From: JAFGCY01 sp964609245
GTDB taxonomy: Bacteria > 4484-113 > JAFGCY01
Assembly (NCBI GenBank): GCA_964609245.1
Contig: CAZSSB010000008.1
Coordinates: 28,747-92,746, forward strand
DNA length: 64,000 bases
Reading direction: 5' to 3'
The position numbers were made by a program, and so were the translations under genes. The notes below the pieces were generated by a model. It did no database searches and was not told the DNA's origin. It saw nothing but the letters and a program-made list of their open reading frames with translations. Below, one piece after another: positions 24,306 to 32,342 of this stretch. Position 1 is the stretch's first letter. The number at the start of each line of letters is the position of its first letter.

Positions 24306-27233
24306 ATGCGCTTTTGGCGTTTAGCGGTTATCCCCTTGGTTATCATGGCATTGCTGGCGTGGACCGGCTGCGGCGGCGGCGGCAATACATACACACCCGA
24401 TCCGGGACCGGGCGATGGGCAGCTGCCCACCGGCACCTGGAGCGGTACGGTCGGAACCGACGCGGTCACTGATCCGGGCTTCAGCGGCATCCCGGAGATT
24501 CCGTTTGACTCCATGCAGACCAGCCGCGCTGCCAGCGAGGGCGACACCGGGGATCCCCTGGTGCTGCTGGGCAGCCAGTTCATTCAGAAATACAACGCCG
24601 AGGTCGACGGCACGTCGCTGGTGATGGCGGCGCCCGCCACCGCGGCGGAAGGCGACTTCGCGATCGCCTTCGGGCTCTACAAGTTCGCCGGGCTGCAGGA
24701 CAAGTCCCCGCAGTGGCTGAACATCGAGTGCATGCCGCGAATCTTCGGCGAGGAATACTACGTCGGTATCGCGGACTACACGCTCGGTGACTGGCGCTGG
24801 TTCGGACCGGTGACGTTCCCCGAGTTCCAGCTCGACATGCGCGACATCTTCCACCGCTTCGTCACCGAACTGGGCAACATGTACTTCGTGGTGGTCTGCG
24901 AAGCGGGCAACGGCGCCACGCTGAGCAAGTCGACGCTGACGGTCGCCGAGGGCGGCGGCGAGGAACTGCTGCCCGGCGCGCCGTACCACCTGGAGGCCAC
25001 CGACGGCGCCTTTGAGGAGATGATCGTCATCGAGTGGGGCGCCGGTATGGGCGCCGGCTACTACGAGCTGTGGCGCCGCCACGACGAGGGCGAGTGGGGC
25101 AAGTACGCCGAGACCGAGGGCACGCGCTATGAGGACCACGACGTGGTGCCGGGTGAGCTCTACTGGTACAAGGCGTTTTCGGTCAACGAGCACGGTCGCA
25201 GTGAGCACTCCAACGTCGACTCCGGCTACGCCGGCGAACTGGGCGGCGAGCCCAGCGTGCACCCGCCCTTCGATCTGGTGGCCAGCGACGGGCTCTACGA
25301 AGACAAGGTGCGGGTCGAGTGGGAGCATGAAGGTGACTACAGCTACTTCGAGCTGTGGCGTAAGCGTGATGGCGAGGGCTTCGAGTGGGGCAAGATCGCC
25401 CAGACCGAGGCCAGGGAGCACAACGACTATCAAGTTGATCCCGGCGTCGAGTACATCTACAAGGCCCGGGCGATCCTGGACGGCCACGAGAGCGAGTGGA
25501 GCAATCACGACGCCGGCTGGGCCGCCGGTGGCGGCGGCGAGCAGCCGCCCGCGCCCTGGGAGTTGTGGGCCAGCGATGGTACCCACGCCGAGAAGGTCGT
25601 CGTGGAGTGGGGCTACGAAGGCGATGCGTTCTTCGACGTCTACCGCAAGCTCCATGAGGAAGGGGCCGAGTGGGAGGTCATCGGTGAGACCGGCGATCGC
25701 CACTACTACGACTGGGACGCCGAGCCCGAAGTCGTCTATGTCTACAAGGTACGCGCCTGGGTCGGCGGCGCAGAGAGCGAGGACAGCAACACCGACACCG
25801 GCTACGCTGCCGGCGGCGGCGGGGTGAATCCTCCCTTCGATCTGATCGCCACCGACGGGCTCTACGAGGACAAGGTGCGGGTCGAGTGGATGATGGAAGG
25901 CGACTACGGCTACTTCGACCTCTGGCGCAAGCGTGACGGCGAGGGCTTTGAGTGGGGCCGCCTGGCCACCACCGAGGAAGCCGAGTACAACGACTTCGAG
26001 GTCGACCCCGGCGTGGAGTACATCTACAAGGTCCGGGCGATCATCGGCGAGCAGGAGAGCGACTGGAGCAACCACGATGTCGGCTGGGCCGGCGGCGGGG
26101 ACATCCCGCCCGCGCCCTGGGAGCTGTGGGCCACCGACGGTGCACACCCCGATAAGGTGGTCGTCAGCTGGCACTACGAGATCGAGGGCACCTGGTTCGA
26201 CGTCTACCGCAAGGTAAGCGAGGAGGGGTCCACGTGGGTGGTGATCGACGAGACCCCCGAGACTCACTACTACGACTACGAAGTGGATGCCGAAGTGGTC
26301 TACGTCTACAAGGTCGTGCCCTGGGTCGAGGGCGTCCAGGGCGAGCCCAGCAACTCCGACACCGGCTATGCCGCGGGCGGCGGAACCGGGCCGGGCACGC
26401 CGTATGACCTCGTTGCCAGCGACGGCAACTACGAGGACAAGGTGCGGGTCGAGTGGATGATGGAGGGCGACTACGCCTACTTCGACCTCTGGCGCAAGCG
26501 CGACGGCGAGGGCTTCGAGTGGGGCAGCCTGGCCCTGACCGAGGTTGCCGAGTACAACGACTTCGAGGTCGACGCGGGCGTGCATTACATCTACAAGGTC
26601 CGGGCGATCCTGGGCGAGCAGGAAGGCGAGTGGAGCAACCAGGATGTCGGCTGGGCTGACGATGGCGGGGTTCCGCCGGCGCCTTGGGAGCTGTGGGCCA
26701 CCGACGGCGCGCATGCCGACAAGGTGGTCGTCAGCTGGCACTACGAGATCGAGGGCACCTGCTTCGACGTCTACCGCAGGATCAACGAGGAAGGGGCCGA
26801 GTGGTCCGTGATCGACGAGACCTTCGAGACGCACTACGACGACTACGAGGTTGACGCCGAGGTGGTCTACGTCTACAAGGTCGTCCCCTGGGTCGAGGGT
26901 GTCCAGGGCGAGCCCAGCAACACCGACACCGGCTATGCCGCCGGTGGCGGTGAGCCCGGAACTCCATTCGACCTGGTGGCTTCCGATGGCCTCTACGAGG
27001 AGTACGTGAGAATCGAGTGGGGTATGGAAGGCGACTACAGCAACTTCGATTTGTGGCGCAAGCGCGACGGCGAGGGCTATGAGTGGGGCCACCTGGCCTA
27101 CACCGAGGATCAGGAGTACAACGACGAAGCGGTGGATCCGGGCGTCGTCTACATCTACAAGGTGCGCGCGATCCTGGGCGAACAAGACGGCGAATGGAGC
27201 AATACAGACAGCGGCTACGCCGGTGATCTGTAG
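24306..27233 (+). CDS. Lipoprotein with eight FN3-like repeats
   Basis: 975 aa. ATG at 24306 with GGAGG at 24293-24297. The signal LVIMALLAWTGCGGGG has a lipobox Cys near residue 19. Residues about 25-210 are a unique N-domain. Eight repeats of about 90 aa follow, each opening with a DG-x(3-4)-K/E-V-x-V-E/S-W beta-sandwich pattern and ending SNxDxGYAxG. From repeat 2 onward two types alternate: A (DLVASDGLYEDKVRVEW...WRKRDGEGFEWG) and B (PWELWATDGAHADKVVVSWHYE...VYRK). The array thus grew by copying an A-B pair. Very acidic. Probably a surface adhesin or scaffold; no enzymatic motif. Confidence 0.8.
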   Translation: MRFWRLAVIPLVIMALLAWTGCGGGGNTYTPDPGPGDGQLPTGTWSGTVGTDAVTDPGFSGIPEIPFDSMQTSRAASEGDTGDPLVLLGSQFIQKYNAEVDGTSLVMAAPATAAEGDFAIAFGLYKFAGLQDKSPQWLNIECMPRIFGEEYYVGIADYTLGDWRWFGPVTFPEFQLDMRDIFHRFVTELGNMYFVVVCEAGNGATLSKSTLTVAEGGGEELLPGAPYHLEATDGAFEEMIVIEWGAGMGAGYYELWRRHDEGEWGKYAETEGTRYEDHDVVPGELYWYKAFSVNEHGRSEHSNVDSGYAGELGGEPSVHPPFDLVASDGLYEDKVRVEWEHEGDYSYFELWRKRDGEGFEWGKIAQTEAREHNDYQVDPGVEYIYKARAILDGHESEWSNHDAGWAAGGGGEQPPAPWELWASDGTHAEKVVVEWGYEGDAFFDVYRKLHEEGAEWEVIGETGDRHYYDWDAEPEVVYVYKVRAWVGGAESEDSNTDTGYAAGGGGVNPPFDLIATDGLYEDKVRVEWMMEGDYGYFDLWRKRDGEGFEWGRLATTEEAEYNDFEVDPGVEYIYKVRAIIGEQESDWSNHDVGWAGGGDIPPAPWELWATDGAHPDKVVVSWHYEIEGTWFDVYRKVSEEGSTWVVIDETPETHYYDYEVDAEVVYVYKVVPWVEGVQGEPSNSDTGYAAGGGTGPGTPYDLVASDGNYEDKVRVEWMMEGDYAYFDLWRKRDGEGFEWGSLALTEVAEYNDFEVDAGVHYIYKVRAILGEQEGEWSNQDVGWADDGGVPPAPWELWATDGAHADKVVVSWHYEIEGTCFDVYRRINEEGAEWSVIDETFETHYDDYEVDAEVVYVYKVVPWVEGVQGEPSNTDTGYAAGGGEPGTPFDLVASDGLYEEYVRIEWGMEGDYSNFDLWRKRDGEGYEWGHLAYTEDQEYNDEAVDPGVVYIYKVRAILGEQDGEWSNTDSGYAGDL

Positions 27234-27263
27234 GCACAAACTGGAACGCTAACACTGCGTTGG

Positions 27264-27302
27264 GGCGCGGGACCGGCTTGACGGCGGAGCCGGAACCGCG
27301 CC
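27264..27302 (+). terminator. Strong hairpin after the FN3-repeat gene
   Basis: GGCGCGG-GA-CCGGCT, loop TGACGGCGG, then AGCCGG-AA-CCGCGCC form a 13-bp stem with one symmetrical internal loop, 30 nt after the stop. No long U-tract follows, so it may be an intrinsic terminator of the GC-rich type or a 3'-end stabiliser. Confidence 0.55.
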
Positions 27303-27365
27303 CTGGCGCTTTCCATCCACATTCAACACCAGCCGCGACGGCGTCCGGGCACGCCCCGGCCGTGG

Positions 27366-27371
27366 TATCAT
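27366..27371 (+). promoter_or_regulatory. Probable -10 box of the 12-haem cytochrome
   Basis: TATCAT within CGTGGTATCATAT, a 13-mer that also occurs at 3723-3735 upstream of the small protein gene. It lies about 60 nt before the start codon. Confidence 0.4.
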
Positions 27372-27431
27372 ATAACTGCGATACGTGTAATCTGAAATAT
27401 TTCGATTGAAGCAACTGATCATGGGGGCGTG

Positions 27432-28778
27432 ATGCGGCAGTACCTGAAGCGGCACTGGAAATCGTGTCTGTTGATCTGCCTGCTGTTGTTCGGCGGCTGT
27501 TCCTGGGGGGCGCTGGAGTACACCCACAACCCGCGTTTCTGTCTGAGCTGCCACGTGATGGAGCCCTACTACACCGCCTGGGAGACCTCCAGCCACAACA
27601 TGGTCGGCTGCGTCGACTGCCACTATCCGCCCGGCTTGCGCTACGAGTTGGAGGGCAAGCTGGACGCGATCAACCAGGTGGTGGCCTACTGGACCGGCCG
27701 CTACGACACCAAGTTCTACGCCGAGATCGAGGACGTTTCCTGCATGCGCGGCGGCTGCCACGACAGCCGCCTGCTGGACGGCCCACTGACCTACAAGCGC
27801 GGGATCAAATTTGACCACGCCGGCCACTACGGCGAGCCGATGCGCGGGATCAGGCTGCGCTGCACCTCCTGCCACAGCCAGATCGTGCAGGGCAACCACA
27901 TGGCGGTGACCGATTTCACCTGCTTCCTCTGCCACTTCCGCGGCCGCGTCACGGAGACGATCCTGCAGCCCCAGGGGTTCTGCCTGAACTGCCACGACTA
28001 CCCGCACGGCCAGATCAGCGCATCCGGTATCGCCTATGACCACAAAGAGTACGTCGAGCGGGGGGTGCTGTGCCAACGCTGCCACCTGGACGTGGTGCGC
28101 GGCGACGGCGAAGTGGAGGACCGCGCCTGCCTGCAGTGTCACTCCGATCCCGAGCAGCTGAGCCACATCGACAAGGTGGAGGCGGTGCATCTGAACCACG
28201 TGACCAACCACAAGGTGGAGTGCTTCAACTGCCACGCCAACATCATCCACGCGGTGCCGACGGAGCACCAGCCGCTGGCGGTCAGCTGCGCCACCTGTCA
28301 CTCCTCGACCCATCTGGGGCCCCAGCAGCTGTACGCGGGCACCGGCGGCCGCGGCGTCGAGGACCTGCCCTCGCCGATGTTCGAGGCCGAGGTGGACTGC
28401 GTCGGCTGCCATCTGGATGCGACCAGCCACGGCGACGAGTTCATCATGAAGGGCAACACGATGAAGCCGACGGTGCAGGGCTGCGTAGACTGCCACGGCG
28501 AACTGGGCCGCGACATCTACAACCTCTGGACCGAGACACTGGCTTTCGAGATGGACCGGACCGTCGAGGCCGTCGGCGCGGTGCGCAGCCGGCTGGAACG
28601 CCGCGAGCCCCAGTCCGTGCCCTTTGCCGCGGTCAGCCCGCTGGAGGACGCCGAGTTCAACCTGAACTTCGTGCGCTACGGCCGGGGTGTGCACAACTTC
28701 AACTACGCGCTTAAGCTGCTCAAGCAGGCGCGTCGCGATGCCGAGGCGGCCGCGGCAGCACTGGCCGGACAGGGCTAA
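27432..28778 (+). CDS. NapC/NirT-anchored dodecahaem cytochrome c
   Basis: 448 aa from the ATG at 27432 (an adjacent GTG at 27429 is also possible); GGGGG precedes it. One N-terminal membrane segment (SCLLICLLLFGGCSWGALEY) leads straight into a NapC/NirT-like module, FCLSCHVMEPYYTAWETS and GCVDCHYPPG, which in this family takes electrons from menaquinol. I count 11 CxxCH motifs plus one CMRGGCH (Cx4CH), so 12 probable haems. The C-terminal about 80 residues are haem-free and helical. It is likely a quinol oxidase relay facing the periplasm. Two further cytochrome genes follow on the same strand. Confidence 0.88.
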   Translation: MRQYLKRHWKSCLLICLLLFGGCSWGALEYTHNPRFCLSCHVMEPYYTAWETSSHNMVGCVDCHYPPGLRYELEGKLDAINQVVAYWTGRYDTKFYAEIEDVSCMRGGCHDSRLLDGPLTYKRGIKFDHAGHYGEPMRGIRLRCTSCHSQIVQGNHMAVTDFTCFLCHFRGRVTETILQPQGFCLNCHDYPHGQISASGIAYDHKEYVERGVLCQRCHLDVVRGDGEVEDRACLQCHSDPEQLSHIDKVEAVHLNHVTNHKVECFNCHANIIHAVPTEHQPLAVSCATCHSSTHLGPQQLYAGTGGRGVEDLPSPMFEAEVDCVGCHLDATSHGDEFIMKGNTMKPTVQGCVDCHGELGRDIYNLWTETLAFEMDRTVEAVGAVRSRLERREPQSVPFAAVSPLEDAEFNLNFVRYGRGVHNFNYALKLLKQARRDAEAAAAALAGQG

Positions 28779-28779
28779 A

Positions 28780-28794
28780 TGAGAACGATTCTCA
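28780..28794. promoter_or_regulatory. Iron-box (Fur)-like palindrome
   Basis: TGAGAA-CGA-TTCTCA, 2 nt after the stop of the 12-haem gene and about 130 nt before the tetrahaem gene. The arms match the TGAGAAT/ATTCTCA variant of the Fur consensus. Confidence 0.4.
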
Positions 28795-28926
28795 AGATGA
28801 AGAAATTGGGCAATCTCCCGTCATGATGTGTATAGGTGTACGGTCCAGCGCGGCCGCATGGTATATGTAGTGTACGTAGTACGCCCGTGGTTGAGACGAC
28901 CGGGCAAGCGAAATAGGAGGCGCTTA

Positions 28927-29451
28927 ATGGCGAGAGTCTGGAGTTTCGTACTGGTGCTGGCTGTTGTGCTGGCAGCGGTGGGCACCGCACTGACCGCGGA
29001 CGAGGTTGAGAACACGTACGTCGGTGACAACGCCAAGTCCTGCAAGATGTGCCACAAGGCGCAGGTGGAAGCCTGGCTGGAGTGGCCGATGGCCTCCGGC
29101 TGGGACAAGCTCAGTGACGAGGAGAAGGTGAATGAGGACTGCATCTTCTGCCACGTGACGGGCTATGGCGAGCCCGGCGGGTTTGTCAGCGAGGAGGAGA
29201 CCCCGGGGTTGGTGGGCATCCAGTGCGAGGCCTGCCACGGTCCGGCCGGCCTGCACATGAAGGCCCCGATCACCGACAAGGAAGCGCGGATGGCGACCGT
29301 CAGCCCCCCCGATGAGGCCAACTGCCTGCAGTGCCACATCGAGGAAGGCAATCCGAACTTCAAGGAGTTCGTGTACAAGGACGGGGTCGCGGCGCTGGCT
29401 GACCATTTCAACGAAGACAAGGACGAGGGCGAAGCCGCTGAGTCCGAGTAG
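28927..29451 (+). CDS. Exported tetrahaem cytochrome c (c554-like)
   Basis: 174 aa, ATG at 28927 with AGGAGG at 28915-28920. Signal peptide SFVLVLAVVLAAVGTALTA. Four CxxCH motifs: CKMCH, CIFCH, CEACH and CLQCH, with the spacing of the cytochrome c554 family (SCKMCHKAQVEAWLEWPMA near the N-terminus, IQCEACHGPAGLH later). The C-terminus is acidic (NEDKDEGEAAESE) and haem-free. Predicted to shuttle electrons in the periplasm, possibly from the 12-haem quinol-side cytochrome to a terminal or extracellular acceptor. The pathway is inferred from order only. Confidence 0.88.
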   Translation: MARVWSFVLVLAVVLAAVGTALTADEVENTYVGDNAKSCKMCHKAQVEAWLEWPMASGWDKLSDEEKVNEDCIFCHVTGYGEPGGFVSEEETPGLVGIQCEACHGPAGLHMKAPITDKEARMATVSPPDEANCLQCHIEEGNPNFKEFVYKDGVAALADHFNEDKDEGEAAESE

Positions 29452-29559
29452 CGGACGCGCGCCGTCTTCAGAGGCTAGCTGAAGGAGCGGCGGGGCCGGC
29501 TGCCATCTGCGGCTGCCGGTACCCGCCGGCTTTGCTTCTCGGACCTGGGAGGAGTAGTG

Positions 29560-30852
29560 ATGATGGCGAGAGGCTACCTGCACAAGGCAGTCAGCGGGAT
29601 CGCGATCGTGGCCGTGATGATTGCGGTGGCCGCGGCGGCTGATCTGGGCCATCCCCAGACCGGGCAGTTCACGCCCGAGGACTTCACGGCCCCGAAGAAC
29701 TGCGGGATGTGCCACCCGACCCAGTACGGCCAGTGGCAGGGCACACTGCACAATCGCAGCACGGACGATCCGTTCTATCTTCGCGTGCTGAGGATCGCGG
29801 AGGCCGATCTGCCGGGCATCGGGGACTTCTGCTCGGCCTGTCACTCACCGATCGCGGTGATGACCGGCGAGGATCCGCTTGCGCCGGAGTCGCTGACCGG
29901 CGCCGCGCCCGAGGGCCTCAGCTGCGACTTCTGCCACACCGTCTCGGGCTACCACCACCTCGGCAACGCCGGCTTCGTTTCGGACCCCGGCGAGCTGAAG
30001 CGCGGACCGTTCGGCGCCCAGCCGCCGATCTATCACACCGTGGAGCAGTCCCCGCTGCACGACAGCGCCGAGTTCTGCGGCATCTGCCACGATGTCACCC
30101 ACCCGGTCAACGGCCTGCTGCTGGAGGGCACCTACAGCGAGTATCTGGACGGCCCCTACCCGGCCGAGGGCTACAAGTGTCAGACCTGCCACATGACGCC
30201 GGGCCTGACCCAGTTCGAGGCCTTCCCCGGCTCCAGCGCCAACGGCGCGCCGGAGCGCGAGCACATCTGGACGCACTGGTTCGTCGGCGCCAACGTGTTC
30301 ATCTCCGAGATGCTGGGCGAAGAGGACGCCGCCGCGCTCGCCCGGGCACGGCTGAAACGGGCCGCGGCCATCGAGATCGGCCGCATGGACGCCGGCGCCG
30401 GCCAGCGCTACTTCGAGGTGGTTGTCACCAACAGCGGCGCGGGCCACATGCTGCCCACGGGCGTCACCGAGGAGCGCCAGATCTGGCTGGAGGTCGAGGT
30501 CTTCGATGAGCAAGACAACGTGATCGCCCACTTCGGCCGGCTCGACGAGCACGGCGTGATCGCGGGCGACACCATGATCCTGGGCACTGTGTTCGGCGAC
30601 GCGGACGGCCAGCCGACTCACAAGATCTGGCGCGCCGAAAGCGTGCTCACCGACCGCCGCATCCCGCCGCGCGCATCGGACAGCCAGGCCTATCATGTAT
30701 CCGTCGGCGACGGGCCGGAACCGGCCCGCATCCACGCGCGGCTGTGGTATCGCTCCAGCCACCAGGACTTCATCGACCAGGTCTTTGCCGACGCCGCTGA
30801 GCGGGTGCTGGTGCCGCAGATCCTGATGGCCGAAGCCGAGAGCGTGCTCTAG
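29560..30852 (+). CDS. Exported pentahaem cytochrome c
   Basis: 430 aa. Three candidate starts lie in tandem (GTG 29557, ATG 29560, ATG 29563); 29560 has the best spacing to GGGAGGAG at 29547-29554. Signal peptide AVSGIAIVAVMIAVAAAA. Five CxxCH motifs in the first half: CGMCH, CSACH, CDFCH, CGICH and CQTCH, opening with the c554-like KNCGMCHPTQYGQWQGTLH. The second half is haem-free and beta-rich (YFEVVVTNSGAGHMLPTGVTEERQ), a pattern seen in multihaem proteins with a C-terminal beta-sandwich. It closes the three-gene cytochrome cluster and is convergent with the BaeRF gene. Confidence 0.85.
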   Translation: MMARGYLHKAVSGIAIVAVMIAVAAAADLGHPQTGQFTPEDFTAPKNCGMCHPTQYGQWQGTLHNRSTDDPFYLRVLRIAEADLPGIGDFCSACHSPIAVMTGEDPLAPESLTGAAPEGLSCDFCHTVSGYHHLGNAGFVSDPGELKRGPFGAQPPIYHTVEQSPLHDSAEFCGICHDVTHPVNGLLLEGTYSEYLDGPYPAEGYKCQTCHMTPGLTQFEAFPGSSANGAPEREHIWTHWFVGANVFISEMLGEEDAAALARARLKRAAAIEIGRMDAGAGQRYFEVVVTNSGAGHMLPTGVTEERQIWLEVEVFDEQDNVIAHFGRLDEHGVIAGDTMILGTVFGDADGQPTHKIWRAESVLTDRRIPPRASDSQAYHVSVGDGPEPARIHARLWYRSSHQDFIDQVFADAAERVLVPQILMAEAESVL

Positions 30853-31992
30853 CTAATACCGGAAGCCCGCCGCCACCACCGCCTGCTGGGGCATCTTCTC
30901 CGGCTGCAGGGCATAGACCATGCCACCGTGCTTCAGGGTGTACTCGCAGGCGAGGTCCAGCAGGTCCTGGCTGGCATCCGTCAGCCCGTTGTGCTGGGTC
31001 ACTTCCTGGCTGGCTGGATCGAAGCGGCCCCAGCGCTGCTCGCCGGTCGGAACGAACAGAAACTCGATCCGCCCCTGGTACGCCGCCGGCAGCACGACTT
31101 CCAGCTGGCCCGAGGCCTTGCCGGTGCCAAGCTGGCGGTTGAAGCGGTCCTGGGCGGCCAGCATGTGGCGTGCGAAGTGCGGGCGCACGATGCTCCAGGC
31201 CCGGGCGTGCAGATCCTGGGGGCTCAGATCATCAGGGTTGCCCGCCAACGCCTGGCCGAGAAGGAACTTGTAGTCGCTGACTTCGCGATAGAGCGGGATA
31301 TGGCTCTCGACGGCGGCCAGCACCAGGTGCGCCGGGTCCTCGCGCAGGCGCGCGGCGACACTGCGGTCCACCTCCCGGAAGTAGCGCCTGAGGTCCTCGT
31401 CGTGCTCGTCCTCCGCACTGCCGCCGCCGTGGATCATCGCGCCACCCGCTCCGCCGCTGGAGTGGTGCTGCAGCGACCGCTCGCCGGCCTCGGGCCGCGC
31501 CACGGCGTGCAGGCCGGCCGGCGCGCCCTGCAGCTCAACCGGCTCCAGGCTGTCGCGGGTGCCCAGCAGCAGCCGCGCCTGCTTCAGGCTCAGCGCCAGG
31601 ATGTAGAAGTGCCCCTCCTCGGTCAGCATCGGCAGCAGGGGCTTGATGTAGAACCGGGGGGCCACCACCGCTCGCTCGGGAAACCTGAGCGGCAGGCGGT
31701 AGCGGCGCGCAAAGCCGGGGGCCATGAACAGCGCCAGGCCGTCGCTCTGCTGCGCCCAGAACTGGGTGTCGTCGACCAGCTGTGACGCCGGCGCCAGCAG
31801 CGCGTCCGCCGCGGCGCCGTCCACTCCGCGCGCGCCAAGCTCGCTCTCGGCCTTGCTGAGCATGTTCTTCAGCCGGATGCGGTTCTGCTGGGTATCGCGG
31901 CCCGCGCGATGCGTCGGCAGGTAGATCGAGACACCGGGCGCGGGCGAGTTGTCCAGCAGTTCGTTGAGGTTCGCCTTCCCGAAAGCGTCCAT
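30853..31992 (-). CDS. BaeRF-type protein (bacterial archaeo-eukaryotic release-factor-like)
   Basis: 379 aa, ATG 31990-31992 with AGGGGTG upstream. The opening VSIYLPTHRAGRDTQQNRIRLKNML and the closing EYTLKHGGMVYALQPEKMP match the bacterial family related to eukaryotic/archaeal eRF1 central and C-terminal domains. These bacterial homologues are proposed to act on stalled ribosomes or in immunity-related settings; activity is unproven. A His/Gly-rich insert (GGAGGAMIHGGGS) lies mid-protein, where the eRF1-like catalytic GGQ loop might be expected, but no GGQ is present. Soluble and cytoplasmic. No obvious operon partner. Confidence 0.72.
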   Translation of the reverse strand: MDAFGKANLNELLDNSPAPGVSIYLPTHRAGRDTQQNRIRLKNMLSKAESELGARGVDGAAADALLAPASQLVDDTQFWAQQSDGLALFMAPGFARRYRLPLRFPERAVVAPRFYIKPLLPMLTEEGHFYILALSLKQARLLLGTRDSLEPVELQGAPAGLHAVARPEAGERSLQHHSSGGAGGAMIHGGGSAEDEHDEDLRRYFREVDRSVAARLREDPAHLVLAAVESHIPLYREVSDYKFLLGQALAGNPDDLSPQDLHARAWSIVRPHFARHMLAAQDRFNRQLGTGKASGQLEVVLPAAYQGRIEFLFVPTGEQRWGRFDPASQEVTQHNGLTDASQDLLDLACEYTLKHGGMVYALQPEKMPQQAVVAAGFRY

Positions 31993-32342
31993 CCTTCACC
32001 CCTCTACAGCTAGTAGATCACGCCACCCAGGTGGCGGCCCCGAAGCCTCCCACCCACAGTGTAACAAACCGGGAGCATTCCGGCTACTTAACACCGCCAG
32101 GCCACGGGGATCGCTGCGGAGTGCGGACGTTCCGCCGGAGCGCGGACGGCCCGTCCGCATCCCCGGTAGCAGGGGGCTTCAGCCCCCTGACATGCAATCG
32201 CGGGGCTGAAGCCCCGCCTACCGCTACGTAGCGGCGGCCGTCCCGCCACGGCGGGACCGCCGATTGAATCCGGCGACAGAGCCGTCGCCGCTACCCCGCT
32301 GCGTCAGGGCCGGTCTGAGACCGGCCCCTACGAAGGCCGACC
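31993..32342. repeat. Intergenic region with REP palindromes
   Basis: From 32166 to 32331 there are GTAG-GGGGGCTTCAGCCCCC, an inverted GCGGGGCTGAAGCCCCGC, a longer GTAGCGGCGG...CCGCCG element and an inverted GGCCGGTCTGAGACCGGCC element ending CCCCTAC. Nothing recognisable lies between 31993 and 32160. Confidence 0.82.

Noticed and set aside
24321..27239. 972-codon minus-strand open frame opposite the FN3-repeat lipoprotein
   Set aside because: Its internal repeats simply mirror the FN3 repeats. It has no ribosome-binding site or family signature, while the plus strand has a lipobox signal and Shine-Dalgarno.
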